Notes under the pieces: model-generated
What the model saw: the letters and a program-made list of their open reading frames with translations, nothing else
Database searches by the model: none
Told to the model about the DNA's origin: nothing
NCBI GenBank assembly: GCA_963846315.1
Contig: CAWJVM010000015.1
Location: forward strand, 62,001-126,000
DNA: 64,000 bases
From: RPQJ01 sp963846315
GTDB taxonomy: Bacteria; Pseudomonadota; Gammaproteobacteria; Steroidobacterales; Steroidobacteraceae
Reading direction: 5' to 3'
Shown here: piece by piece, positions 35,627 to 44,841 of the stretch
Position numbering within the stretch: position 1 is the stretch's first letter
How the letters are laid out: every line of letters starts with the position of its first letter
Translations under genes and position numbers: made by a program

Positions 35627-36771
35627 GTGGAGACCAGTTTGCGGCGGGAGTGGATCGACATGAGGATACCGAACCCTGCCATGAGGGTCACCAACGACGT
35701 GCCGCCATAGCTCACGAGCGGCAGCGGTACGCCGACGACAGGCAGCAACCCTGCGACCATGCCGCTGTTGACGAAGACGTACACCGAGAACAGCAGCGTG
35801 AGGCCGCCAGCCATCAGGCGGGTAAATGTGTCCTGTGCCTGCGCAGCAATATAGAGCCCGCGACCGATGATCAGCAGGTACAGCGCCATCAGCACGATGA
35901 AGCCGACGAGGCCCCATTCCTCGCCGATCACGGCGAAGATGAAGTCGGTCGAGCGCTCGGGCAGGAATTCGAGCTGCGCCTGGCTGCCGTTCATGTAGCC
36001 CTTGCCGAAGATTCCGCCCGAGCCAATCGCGATCTGCGACTGGATCGTGTGGTAGCCGGCGCCGAGCGGGTCGGTTTGCGGGTTCAGGAACGTCAGCACT
36101 CGCTGCTTCTGGTAGCCGTGCAGCAGGTACATCCACACGACCGGCACCGCGGCACCCACCACCGCTGCGAGCCCGAGGATATAGCGTAACTGCAGTCCTG
36201 CGAGCAGGATCACCAGCCCGCCGCCGGCCGCCACCAGCAGCGCCGTGCCGAGGTCAGGCTGCTCGGCGATCAGCAGCGTCGGCACCAGCACGATCAGCAC
36301 GACCGTGATCAGCGTCGTGAAGTCGGGCGGCAGCGGCCGCTCGTGCAGGTACCACGCGCAGCACAGTGGCACGGCGATCTTCATGATCTCGGACGGCTGA
36401 AAGCGGATGAAGCCGAGGTTGAGCCAGCGCTGCGCGCCCATCGCGGTGTCACCCACGACGGCGACCGCGATCAGCAGCAGCAGGCCCAGGCCGTAGAGGA
36501 ACGGCGCGCCGATCCGCATCACGCGCGGTGGAATCTGGGCGACGAACGTCAGCACGACCAGGCCGAGACCGACACGAGCGGCCTGGCCCACGAAGATGTG
36601 AATGTCCTCGCCGGCCGCGCTGTACAGCACGACGAGTCCGACGGCGCAGACGGCGAGCACGCTCAGCAGCAGCGGCCCGTCGATGTGCAGCGCGTCGAAC
36701 AGGCGTCCAGTCAGCGTAAAGGTGCGCTGGGCCCGACTCGAGTAACCGGGTCCGGCGATTTCTTTCCTCAT
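35623..36771 (-). CDS. rodA: Rod-shape SEDS glycosyltransferase RodA
   Basis: 382 residues with about ten membrane spans. SEDS motifs: LNLGFIRFQPSEIMKIAVPL, IAEQPDLGTALLVAAGG, the catalytic-Asp loop region QTDPLGAGYHTIQSQIAIGSGG, FIFAVIGEEWGL, and VGVPLPLVSYGGTSLV at the C-terminus. RodA polymerises peptidoglycan glycan strands with the transpeptidase PBP2, whose gene ends 4 bp into the rodA start. Confidence 0.97.
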   Translation of the reverse strand: MRKEIAGPGYSSRAQRTFTLTGRLFDALHIDGPLLLSVLAVCAVGLVVLYSAAGEDIHIFVGQAARVGLGLVVLTFVAQIPPRVMRIGAPFLYGLGLLLLIAVAVVGDTAMGAQRWLNLGFIRFQPSEIMKIAVPLCCAWYLHERPLPPDFTTLITVVLIVLVPTLLIAEQPDLGTALLVAAGGGLVILLAGLQLRYILGLAAVVGAAVPVVWMYLLHGYQKQRVLTFLNPQTDPLGAGYHTIQSQIAIGSGGIFGKGYMNGSQAQLEFLPERSTDFIFAVIGEEWGLVGFIVLMALYLLIIGRGLYIAAQAQDTFTRLMAGGLTLLFSVYVFVNSGMVAGLLPVVGVPLPLVSYGGTSLVTLMAGFGILMSIHSRRKLVST

Positions 36772-38709
36772 TCGTCGATGCCTCCTGCGGGTGGCGCCGC
36801 TGGCGCGATGGCCGGAGCCGCGTCAGCAGTCGCCGTGCGCGGCAGCAGGTAGGCGTCGAACACTGCGCGGGCGATCGGACCCGCCGTGCTGCCGCCGTGA
36901 CGGCCGTTCTCGACCAGCACCGCGATCGCGATCTTCGGATCGTCGACCGGCGCGAAGGCGATGAACAGCGCGTGGTCACGCAGGCGTTCGGACACCTGCG
37001 ATTCGTTGTACTTCTCGTTCTGGCCGATGGAGAAGACCTGAGCGGTGCCGGTCTTGCCTGCAACCCGGTACGGCGCGCCGGCCTGCACGCGGACCGCGGT
37101 GCCACCGGGGTTCACCACGCCGATCATGCCGTCGATGATGGTGTCCCAGTACTTGGGATCGTCGACCTTCACGTCGGGCAGCGGGCGGGGCGGCAGCGTC
37201 GCGACCGCGCCCGTGCGGGAGTCGCGCACCGCGCGCACGAGACGGGGCTGGAATCCCTTGCCGCGCATCGCGAGCGTCGCGGTGGCGTGCGCGAGTTGCA
37301 GCGGCGTCGTCAGCATGTAGCCCTGGCCGATGCCGGCGATGACCGTCTCGCCTGGGAACCACACCTGCAGTTCCTTCTTCTTGAACGCTTTTTTCTTCCA
37401 CGCCTGTGATGGGACCAGTCCCGAGCGTTCGCCGAGTATGTCGATGCCCGTCTTCTCGTTGAGCCCGAACTGGACCAGGAAGTCGTGCAGGCGGTCGATG
37501 CCGATCTGGTCGGACACGCCGTAGAAGTACGTGTCGCACGACTGCGCGATCGCCTTGTGCATGTTCGACCGTGCCGTGGCCCTGCTTCTTCCAGTCGCGG
37601 AACCTGCGGCTCGAATTCGGGAACTGCCAGACACCGCGGCAGTAGCGCGTGTCTTCCGCCGTCATGACGCCGTACTGCAGCGCGGCCAGCGCGACGAACG
37701 GCTTGATCGTGGAGCCCGGGGGGTAGACGCCGCGCAGCGCACGATCGATCAGGGGCTTGTCGATGTTGTCCGCGAGCGCGCGGTATTCCGGCACGGTCAG
37801 GCCACGCGCGAAACCGTTGGGGTCGAAGGTCGGCGTGCTGACGAAGGCAAGGACATCGCCATTGCGGGGGTCGATCGCGACGACCGCCGCCCGCTGCGTG
37901 CCTAGCGCGGTCTCGGCCACTTGCTGCAGCCGGTGGTCGATCGTGAGGTAGAGGTCGTCGCCCGCGACGGGTTCCTTGCGCTGCAGGTCCGGCGCCTTGA
38001 CGCCGACGCGGTCGACGCGTCGACCCTGCGCATTGACCAGCAACTGCTGGTAGCCGGTCTCGCCGTGCAGCACGTCCTCGTAATTGCGTTCGATGCCGAG
38101 CTTGCCGATCAGCGTCGTACCCGAATACTTGGCGACGTCGATGCGCTTCTGGTCGTCTTCGCTGATCGCGGCGACGTAGCCGAGCGCGTGTACGCCCACG
38201 CCCGCGTGAGGATAGAGCCGCGTCAGGCGCGGCCGGATCTCGACACCGGGAAAGTCGGGTCGATGCACCGCGAAACGCGCCAGTTCTTCTTCCGACAGCT
38301 GCAGGCGGATCGGCACGGCGTCGAACGCGCGCCGCGCCATGATCGAGCGCCGGGTCCGCACGACGTCTTCGGGTGCCAATAGCCCAAGCGTCACCAGGCG
38401 CGCCAGCGTGTCTTCGAGGTCGGGGGTCTGCTCGCGCGTGAGTTCCAGCTGGTAGGCAGGCCGGTTCAGGGCGAGGGGTTCGCCTTCCCGATCGAGGAGC
38501 AGGCCGCGCGGGGGCGGGATCGGCTCGATGCGGATGCGGTTGCCCTGCGACAGTTCGCTGAAATAGTCATGCCGCACCACCTGCAGGTAGAACAGCCGGG
38601 TGAACAGCGCACCGAGCAGCACCATGATGATGAATGACGCGGCGACGATGCGCCGGCCGAACAGGCGCTGCTCGGCGTGATGATCCTTGAGCCGGGAATT
38701 GCGGGCCAT
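36768..38709 (-). CDS. mrdA: Penicillin-binding protein 2, frameshifted
   Basis: The two frames together give a ~646-residue PBP2. The first (38709 to about 37570) contains the membrane anchor (IVAASFIIMVLLGALFTRL), the pedestal domain, and the acyl-serine motif PPGSTIKPFVALAAL near 333. The second (about 37570-36768) contains SCDTYFYGV (second motif) and VAGKTGTAQV (third motif). The frame changes by one base at about 37561-37572, between GHGTV and NMHKAI; total length is 3n+1, so a base is probably inserted. PBP2 cross-links peptidoglycan during elongation and is normally essential, so the break is probably not real. Confidence 0.93.
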
Positions 38710-38722
38710 CGCGCTCCTGCCG

Positions 38723-39208
38723 TCAGGACGAGCGGCGGGTGAGCGAATCGCCCAGCGCCACCACCAGCGGCCAGAGCAGCGCGCCCGAGAGCACCGGCAG
38801 CCAGCGCACCCATCCCGTGAAGCCGTGGCCGGTGAGGCCGTCGATCCAGAACATCAGGAAGTGGTACAGGCCGAGCAGCAGCATGACGATGACGGCCTGC
38901 TGCACGATCGGGAACATGCGCATGCGCAACTGCAGCTTGTGGGTGAGGAAACCCACGACGAGAAAGCCGAGCGCGTGCTGGCCGAGCACCATGCCGCGCA
39001 GCACGTCGAGGAACAGCCCCGACAGCCACGCGTAGCCGAGACCGGCAATGCGGGGACTGGTCAGCACGAAATAGATCATTGCCAGCAGGGCAAGGTCGGG
39101 CCGGACCGGGTCGAGCCAGCTCGGCAACGGCACGATCGCGAGCACCAGGCCGGCCGCCATGCTGATCCAGTACAGCAAGCGGCGCGCGAACATGCTCATC
39201 GGCCTCAT
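38723..39208 (-). CDS. mreD: Rod shape-determining protein MreD
   Basis: 161 residues with about five membrane spans (LLYWISMAAGLVLAIVPLP; ALLAMIYFVL; LGYAWLSGLFLDVLRGMVLGQHALG; AVIVMLLLGLYHFLMFWI). The central GLFLDVLRGMVLGQHALGF is the MreD hallmark. The ATG at 39208 overlaps the mreC stop (ATGA); an internal ATG three codons later is possible. It is part of the elongasome with MreB, MreC, RodA and PBP2. Confidence 0.94.
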   Translation of the reverse strand: MRPMSMFARRLLYWISMAAGLVLAIVPLPSWLDPVRPDLALLAMIYFVLTSPRIAGLGYAWLSGLFLDVLRGMVLGQHALGFLVVGFLTHKLQLRMRMFPIVQQAVIVMLLLGLYHFLMFWIDGLTGHGFTGWVRWLPVLSGALLWPLVVALGDSLTRRSS

Positions 39209-40173
39209 TCGTCACCTGCCTGCGCCTGGGGCGTCGGTGTGGCGGTCGGAGGCGTCGCCGCCGGCTCGCCTGGCTGGCGCGGCGTGAAGCTGCGGCGGGT
39301 GCGGGCAACGTCGTCGCCGGCACCGGTTCGACCCGCTCCTTGAACCAGACCAGCAGCACTTCCCGTGCCTGGTCCAGCTTGGCCGTGGGCTTGGCTTCGA
39401 CCAGCGCGAAGGTGCTGCCGGCACGCTTGACCTTGGAGACCTGAGCGACCGGGTAGCCCGGACGGGAACACGCCGCCCATGCCGGTGGAAAGCAGCAGGT
39501 CGCCCGGCTCCAGGTCGGATTCGACGGTGACGAACGGCAGCGACAGCTTGTTCTGGTCGCCGGTGCCGACGGCAATCGTGCGCACACCGCTGCGGTTGGA
39601 CTGCACCGGAATGGCGTGTTCGGCGTCACTGATCAGGATGACTTCGGCCGTGGACGCGTTGACCTTCGAGACCTGGCCGAAAATACCGTCACCGTCCAGC
39701 ACGGCCTGGCCCTTGAACACACCATCGGCCGCGCCCTTGTCGAGCAGCACTCGATGGCGGAACGGATCGAGGTCGACGTTCAGGATCGAGGACACCAGCA
39801 CCTTGTCGGCGATGCCGGCTGTGTTCGCGCGCATGTCGCGCAGGCGCCGGTTTTCTTCCTCCAGCACCGCGAAACGCTGCAGCTGCAGGTTGGCGAGGCG
39901 CAGGCGGGCGGTGAGCTCCAGGTTTTCCTGGCGCAGGCGGCTGCGGTCGGCAAAGGAGCCCGTCACCCAGTCCGTGGCACGGAACGGGAAATCGACGGCG
40001 CGCTGCATCGGATAGATGACCGTGCTCAGCGATTCGCGGATGCGGTCGATCTGGTTATAGCGCTGGTCAGCCACCATCAAACCGACCGAGATCGCCGCCA
40101 GCGTAAGGAAATACGCGGTCAGCGGCGGTCCGCGGCCGATGATCGGGCGTGAGTCGTGGGTCAGTTCGACCAC
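39205..40173 (-). CDS. mreC: Rod shape-determining protein MreC, two compensating frame changes
   Basis: The main frame (322 residues) has one membrane span (LTAYFLTLAAISVGLMVA), a coiled coil (about 70-110), and the first beta domain (KVLVSSILNVDLDPFRHRVLLDKG, VSKVNASTAEVILISD). After GDLLLSTGMGGVFPSG, about 39455-39465, the conserved sequence continues in another frame (YPVAQVSKVKRAG, ALVEAKPTAKLDQAREVLLVW) and returns to the main frame around 39275-39320 for the Pro/Ala-rich C-terminus ending at the TGA that overlaps mreD. MreC is a periplasmic scaffold that activates PBP2-RodA. The net length is 3n, so the main frame stays open and hides the fault. Confidence 0.9.
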   Translation of the reverse strand: MVELTHDSRPIIGRGPPLTAYFLTLAAISVGLMVADQRYNQIDRIRESLSTVIYPMQRAVDFPFRATDWVTGSFADRSRLRQENLELTARLRLANLQLQRFAVLEEENRRLRDMRANTAGIADKVLVSSILNVDLDPFRHRVLLDKGAADGVFKGQAVLDGDGIFGQVSKVNASTAEVILISDAEHAIPVQSNRSGVRTIAVGTGDQNKLSLPFVTVESDLEPGDLLLSTGMGGVFPSGLPGRSGLQGQACRQHLRAGRSQAHGQAGPGTGSAAGLVQGAGRTGAGDDVARTRRSFTPRQPGEPAATPPTATPTPQAQAGDE

Positions 40174-40201
40174 GGCTGTCCCTGCAAGCTATGGAATGCA
40201 G

Positions 40202-41245
40202 TCAATCCAGGCCGAAAATGCCTGGGCCGTGCTCGTCGATCAACTCCAGCATCTTGCCGCCGCCGCGCGCCACGCAGGTGAGCGGGTCTTCCGCGACCAC
40301 CACGGGCAGGCCGGTTTCCTCCATCAGCAGCTTGTCGACGTCGCGCAGCAGTGCGCCGCCGCCGGTGAGCACGATGCCGCGATCGGCGACGTCGGAGCCG
40401 AGTTCCGGCGGGGTCTGCTCGAGCGCGGCCTTGACCGCGCCGACGATACCCTGCAGCGGTTCCTGCAGTGCCTCGAGGATTTCGTTGGAATTGAGCGTGA
40501 AGCTGCGCGGCACGCCCTCGGAGAGGTTGCGGCCCTTGACCGAGATTTCCTTGACGTGCTGGCCGGGGTAGGCCGAGCCGATCTCGATCTTGATGCGCTC
40601 GGCGGTGGCTTCGCCGATCAGGATGCCGTAGTTGCGGCGCACGTAGTTGATGATGGCTTCGTCGAAGCGGTCGCCGCCGATGCGGACCGAGGCCGCATAG
40701 ACGATGCCGTTCAGCGAGATGACCGCCACTTCGGAGGTGCCGCCGCCGATGTCGAGCACCATCGAGCCGCGGGCTTCGTGCACCGGCATGCCGGCGCCGA
40801 CGGCGGCCGCCATCGGTTCTTCGATCAGGCGCACCCAGCGCGCGCCCGCGCCTTCGGCGGATTCCTGGATCGCCCGGCGTTCGACTTGCGTCGAGCCATA
40901 GGGTACGCACACCAGCACGCGCGGGCTGGGGCGGATCATGCGGTTGCCGTGCACCTTCTCGATGAAGAACTGCAGCATCTTCTCGGTGACGGTGAAGTCG
41001 GCGATGACGCCGTCTTTCATCGGGCGGATGGCCGTGATGTTGCCCGGCGTGCGGCCGAGCATGTTCTTGGCTTCCGTGCCGACCGCCTCGATCTTCTTGC
41101 CGCCGCGGGAAGGTTCCTCGCGGATGGCGACGACGGAAGGCTCGTTCAGGACGATGCCCTTGCCGCGGACGTAGATCAGGGTATTGGCGGTGCCAAGGTC
41201 GATCGAGAGGTCGTTGGAGAAATAACCCCGGAGTTTCTTGAACAT
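40202..41245 (-). CDS. mreB: Rod shape-determining actin homologue MreB
   Basis: 347 residues, standard length. Actin-fold motifs: SIDLGTANTLIYVRGKG (phosphate 1), VLDIGGGTSEVAVISL (phosphate 2), GNRMIRPSPRVLVCVP, and ILTGGGALLRDVDKLL (adenosine). The N-terminal MFKKLRGYFSND is the amphipathic membrane-binding helix. It directs the elongation machinery along the cell circumference. It leads the mreBCD-mrdA-rodA-mltB-dacA direction and is divergent from gatC. The upstream TTGTGG-N16-TTAAAT on the minus strand is a possible promoter. Confidence 0.98.
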   Translation of the reverse strand: MFKKLRGYFSNDLSIDLGTANTLIYVRGKGIVLNEPSVVAIREEPSRGGKKIEAVGTEAKNMLGRTPGNITAIRPMKDGVIADFTVTEKMLQFFIEKVHGNRMIRPSPRVLVCVPYGSTQVERRAIQESAEGAGARWVRLIEEPMAAAVGAGMPVHEARGSMVLDIGGGTSEVAVISLNGIVYAASVRIGGDRFDEAIINYVRRNYGILIGEATAERIKIEIGSAYPGQHVKEISVKGRNLSEGVPRSFTLNSNEILEALQEPLQGIVGAVKAALEQTPPELGSDVADRGIVLTGGGALLRDVDKLLMEETGLPVVVAEDPLTCVARGGGKMLELIDEHGPGIFGLD

Positions 41246-41379
41246 TTAGGATTCGCGGAAAAAAGGAGGAGAGCGCTGCCTTGCGCTGAATCGCGGCAAT
41301 TTAACCATAGTCACGACATTCCACAAGGTCGCGTGTATGATTTGTGACTGTTTTTTCCAGTCCTTTCGAGCATTTCCAG
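41246..41379 (+). promoter_or_regulatory. Divergent mreB/gatC promoter region
   Basis: 134 bp between divergent starts. For gatC, ACGACA at 41313-41318, a 17-base spacer and TATGAT at 41336-41341 form a fair sigma-70 promoter. For mreB a weaker TTGTGG/TTAAAT pair lies on the other strand in the same segment, so the two promoters overlap and may compete. A polypurine AAAAAAGGAGGAGAG on the plus strand sits just ahead of the mreB start; on the mreB message it is pyrimidine-rich, so mreB has no visible Shine-Dalgarno. Confidence 0.5.
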
Positions 41380-41670
41380 ATGAGCCTGACACGCACCCAG
41401 GTCGAGGGGATCGCCCACCTCGCACGCCTCGAAATCACCGAGGCGCAGATGCCCGTGTACGTCGACAGCCTCTCGCGCATCATCGATTTCGTCGAGCAGC
41501 TCGCGGCGGCCGACACGGCCGGCGTCGAACCGATGGCGCATCCGCTCGCCGACCAGGTCCAGCGGTTGCGTCCCGACGCAGTCTCAGAGACCGACCAGCG
41601 CGAGAAGTTCCAGCACAACGCCCCGAGCGTGGCCGCCGGACTCTACCTCGTACCCAAGGTCATCGAGTGA
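41380..41670 (+). CDS. gatC: Asp/Glu-tRNA amidotransferase subunit C
   Basis: 96 residues from the ATG at 41380 (MSLTRTQVEGIAHLARLEIT); the open frame begins 12 codons earlier, but this start matches the family. The remaining conserved part is VEPMAHPLADQVQRLRPD, ending in YLVPKVIE. GatC wraps around GatA and GatB to stabilise the complex that amidates mischarged Asp-tRNAAsn or Glu-tRNAGln. It is the first gene of gatCAB. Confidence 0.95.
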   Translation: MSLTRTQVEGIAHLARLEITEAQMPVYVDSLSRIIDFVEQLAAADTAGVEPMAHPLADQVQRLRPDAVSETDQREKFQHNAPSVAAGLYLVPKVIE

Positions 41671-41772
41671 CGCAGCGACCGTGAGGGTGCCATTCCCCGG
41701 CGCCAGCGCACGGTTTTGCGCCGGGACCGTGAACCCGGGCACTTTTTCCAGCCCTTTCGCCGTAGACGACCC

Positions 41773-43239
41773 ATGCACACATTGACCGTTTCGGAACTCG
41801 CCGCCGGCCTGCGGGCCCGCAAGTTCTCGAGCCTCGACCTCACGCTGCATTTCCTCGGCCGCATCGAGCGCCTGGGACCCGAGCTGAACGCGTTTGTGAC
41901 GATAACGGCGGAGCGCGCCCTGGCGGATGCCCGCGCCGCAGACGAAACGCTGGCCAAAGGCGAGGGCGGCCCGCTCACGGGCGTGCCCATTGCGCACAAG
42001 GACATTTTCTGCACGGACGGCATCCTGACGACCTGCTCGTCGAAGATGCTGTCGAATTTCGTCGCGCCGTACGACGCCACGGTCGTCAGGCGCTGGCGTG
42101 CCGCGGGCACCGTGCTGCTCGGCAAGACCAACATGGACGAGTTCGCGATGGGTTCGTCGAACGAGACGAGCTATTTCGGTCCCGTGAAGAATCCCTGGGA
42201 CCACCAGCGCGTGCCGGGCGGGTCGTCGGGCGGTTCCGCCGCTGCCGTCGCGGCCTGTCTCGCGCCTGCTGCCACGGGCACCGACACCGGTGGCTCGATC
42301 CGCCAGCCAGCGGCGCTCACCAACCTCACGGGCATCAAGCCCACCTATGGCCGCGTTTCGCGCTACGGCATGATCGCATTCGCGTCCAGCCTCGACCAGG
42401 CCGGTGTGCTCGCGCATTCGGCTGAAGATGCCGCGCTGCTGCTCGAAGCGATGTCTGGCTTCGACCCCAACGACTCCACCAGCGTGGATTGCCCGGTGCC
42501 GAACTACGCGGCCGAGCTGAGCCAGCCGCTCAAGGGGCTGCGCGTCGGCATCATTCGCGAGTTCTTCGGCGAGGGTCTCGACCCGGCGGTCGAAAAATGC
42601 GTGCGTGCGGCGATCGAGTTGCTGCAGCAGGAAGGCGCCGCGATCAAGGACGTGAGCCTGCCGAGCCTGCCGCTGTCGGTGCCGACGTACTACGTCGTCG
42701 CTCCAGCCGAGTGCTCGTCCAATCTATCGCGCTTCGACGGCGTGCGCTTCGGCCATCGCTGCGAGCAGCCAAAAGACCTGCTCGACCTCTACAAGCGTTC
42801 ACGCGGCGAAGGCTTCGGCGCCGAGGTGAAGCGCCGCATCATGACCGGTACGTACGTGCTGTCGGCCGGCTATTACGACGCGTACTACCTGCAGGCGCAG
42901 AAGTGCCGCGCCCTGATCGCCAGCGACTTCGCGCGTGCCTTCGAGGACGTGGACGTGGTGCTGAGCCCGACCGCGCCGACCGCCGCGTTCGAACTCGGCG
43001 CCAAGACCAGCGACCCGATCGCGATGTACCTGAACGACATCTACTCGATCGCGGCCAACCTGGCGGGCCTGCCGGGCATCTCGATTCCGTGCGGCTTCGT
43101 CAACGAAGGCGGCAAGGACCTGCCCGTGGGCCTGCAGCTCGTCGGGCCACACTTCGGCGAATCGCGGCTGCTCTCGGTGTCGCACCAGTACCAGCAGCAC
43201 ACCGACTGGCACCAGCGCGTGCCGGCCGGCTACGCCTGA
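41773..43239 (+). CDS. gatA: Asp/Glu-tRNA amidotransferase subunit A
   Basis: 488 residues. The amidase-signature triad is visible: Lys in PIAHKDIFCTDG near residue 77, the cis-Ser in ATGTDTGGSIRQPAAL near 177, and the nucleophile region PGGSSGGSAAAVAA/TGGS. GatA releases ammonia from glutamine for GatB. The ATG at 41773 gives the family N-terminus. The gap from gatC is 102 bp, with no visible terminator. Confidence 0.97.
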   Translation: MHTLTVSELAAGLRARKFSSLDLTLHFLGRIERLGPELNAFVTITAERALADARAADETLAKGEGGPLTGVPIAHKDIFCTDGILTTCSSKMLSNFVAPYDATVVRRWRAAGTVLLGKTNMDEFAMGSSNETSYFGPVKNPWDHQRVPGGSSGGSAAAVAACLAPAATGTDTGGSIRQPAALTNLTGIKPTYGRVSRYGMIAFASSLDQAGVLAHSAEDAALLLEAMSGFDPNDSTSVDCPVPNYAAELSQPLKGLRVGIIREFFGEGLDPAVEKCVRAAIELLQQEGAAIKDVSLPSLPLSVPTYYVVAPAECSSNLSRFDGVRFGHRCEQPKDLLDLYKRSRGEGFGAEVKRRIMTGTYVLSAGYYDAYYLQAQKCRALIASDFARAFEDVDVVLSPTAPTAAFELGAKTSDPIAMYLNDIYSIAANLAGLPGISIPCGFVNEGGKDLPVGLQLVGPHFGESRLLSVSHQYQQHTDWHQRVPAGYA

Positions 43240-43268
43240 GCGTGATGCGCCCGCTGCACATTCCGACT

Positions 43269-43296
43269 AACCCCTAACCCCTATCCCCTAACCCCT
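43269..43296 (+). repeat. Four tandem heptamers AACCCCT abutting the gatB start codon
   Basis: Copies at 43269-43275, 43276-43282, 43283-43289 (variant ATCCCCT) and 43290-43296; the gatB ATG begins at 43297 with no gap. The repeat occupies exactly the ribosome-binding position and is C-rich, so no Shine-Dalgarno is available. The same TTCCGACTAA lead-in precedes the heptamers after the gatB stop. Confidence 0.85.
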
Positions 43297-44733
43297 ATGC
43301 ATTGGGAAACCGTCATCGGCCTCGAGATCCACGCGCAGCTCGCCACGCGCAGCAAGATCTTTTCGGGATCGCCCACCGCCTACGGTGCCGAGCCGAACAC
43401 GCAGGCCAACCTCGTCGACCTGGGTTACCCGGGCGTGCTGCCCGTGCTGAACGGCGATGCCGTGCGCATGGCCATCCGCTTCGGCGTCGCCACTGGCTCG
43501 AAGATCTCGCGCCGCTCGATTTTCGCGCGCAAGAACTACTTCTACCCCGACCTGCCGAAGGGCTACCAGATCAGCCAGTACGAGCGCCCGGTCGTCGAGG
43601 ACGGCTCGCTCGAGATCGTGCTCGAGGACGGCACGCGCAAGACGATCGGCATCACGCGTGCCCACCTCGAAGAAGACGCGGGCAAGTCGCTGCACGAGGA
43701 TTTCCATGGCCTGTCGGGCATCGACCTGAACCGCGCCGGCACGCCACTGCTCGAGATCGTGTCCGAGCCGGACATGCGTTCGGCCAAGGAAGCGATCGCG
43801 TACCTGAAGAAGATCCACACGCTCGTGCGCTACCTCGAAATCTGCGACGGCAACATGCAGGAAGGCTCGTTCCGCTGCGACGCGAACGTGTCCGTGCGCC
43901 CGGTCGGCGAGGCCAAGTTCGGCACCCGCGCCGAGATCAAGAACGTCAACTCGTTCCGCTTCGTCGAGCGCGCCATCAACTACGAAGTCGACCGCCAGAT
44001 CGAGCTGCTCGAGGGCGGTGGCAAGGTCAAGCAGGAAACGCGCCTGTACGATGCCGACAAGGGCGAGACGCGCTCGATGCGCTCGAAGGAAGAAGCGAAC
44101 GACTACCGCTACTTCCCGGACCCCGACCTGCTGCCGCTGGTGATCGACGAGGCGACGATCGAGCAGGTGCGGTCGACGCTGCCCGAGCTGCCCGACGAGA
44201 AGGCGGCACGGTTCGTCCGCGATCACGGCCTGTCGGAATACGACGCGGGTGTGCTGACGTCGAGCCGCGAGCTCGCGGGTTACTACGAGACCGTCGTGCG
44301 CAAGCTCGGCGGCCAGCCCAAGCTGGCTGCCAACTGGGTAATGGGCGACCTGTCGGGCGCGCTCAACAAGGACAACCTCGACATCGTGCAGAGCCGCGTC
44401 AGCGCCGACGCGTTCGCGGGCCTGCTCACGCGCATCCAGGACAACACCATCTCCGGCAAGATCGCCAAGGAAGTCTTCGAGGCGATGTGGTCTGAGGGCA
44501 AGGGTGCCGACGAGATCATCGAGGCGAAGGGCCTGAAGCAGATCACCGACACGTCGGCGATCGAGCTCGCCATCGATGAGGTGATGGCGAAGAACCCCGG
44601 CCAGCTCGCCGAGTACCGCTCGGGCAAGGACAAGCTGTTCGGTTTCTTCGTCGGCCAGGTCATGAAGGCGACAGGCGGCAAGGCCAACCCCGCGCAGCTC
44701 AACGACCTGCTCAAGAAGAAGCTGTCTGGCTGA
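43297..44733 (+). CDS. gatB: Asp/Glu-tRNA amidotransferase subunit B
   Basis: 478 residues. Motifs: WETVIGLEIHAQLATRSKIFS, RKNYFYPDLPKGYQISQYERP, GIDLNRAGTPLLEIVSEPDM, EGSFRCDANVSVRP (metal-binding Cys region), and the GatB/YqeY C-terminal domain to NDLLKKKLSG. GatB phosphorylates the misacylated tRNA side chain and transfers ammonia from GatA. The start is fixed by homology; no ribosome site is seen because heptamer repeats occupy that position. Confidence 0.97.
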   Translation: MHWETVIGLEIHAQLATRSKIFSGSPTAYGAEPNTQANLVDLGYPGVLPVLNGDAVRMAIRFGVATGSKISRRSIFARKNYFYPDLPKGYQISQYERPVVEDGSLEIVLEDGTRKTIGITRAHLEEDAGKSLHEDFHGLSGIDLNRAGTPLLEIVSEPDMRSAKEAIAYLKKIHTLVRYLEICDGNMQEGSFRCDANVSVRPVGEAKFGTRAEIKNVNSFRFVERAINYEVDRQIELLEGGGKVKQETRLYDADKGETRSMRSKEEANDYRYFPDPDLLPLVIDEATIEQVRSTLPELPDEKAARFVRDHGLSEYDAGVLTSSRELAGYYETVVRKLGGQPKLAANWVMGDLSGALNKDNLDIVQSRVSADAFAGLLTRIQDNTISGKIAKEVFEAMWSEGKGADEIIEAKGLKQITDTSAIELAIDEVMAKNPGQLAEYRSGKDKLFGFFVGQVMKATGGKANPAQLNDLLKKKLSG

Positions 44734-44755
44734 GCAACGGTGCGACGCGCTTCCG

Positions 44756-44841
44756 ACTAATCACAAGTCACTAATCACTAGTCACTAGTCACGATTCAGT
44801 TCCCGCTGCCTATCGGTGCCTAATCCCTAAACCTTAATCCC
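44756..44841 (+). repeat. Heptamer repeat tracts between gatB and the fumarase gene
   Basis: Six heptamers of consensus ACTARTC run 44756-44797 (ACTAATC, ACAAGTC, ACTAATC, ACTAGTC, ACTAGTC, ACGATTC). After a non-repetitive 23-base stretch, a second set, TAATCCC-TAAACCT-TAATCCC, occupies 44821-44841, ending 12 bases before the fumarase ATG. The 7-base period is the same as ahead of gatB but the unit differs. The 120-bp intergenic region holds nothing else that I can see. Confidence 0.75.

Noticed and set aside
36768..38709. Programmed ribosomal frameshift in mrdA
   Set aside because: No slippery heptamer or downstream pseudoknot is seen at 37561-37572, PBP2 is not known to use recoding, and neighbouring genes carry similar single-base faults.
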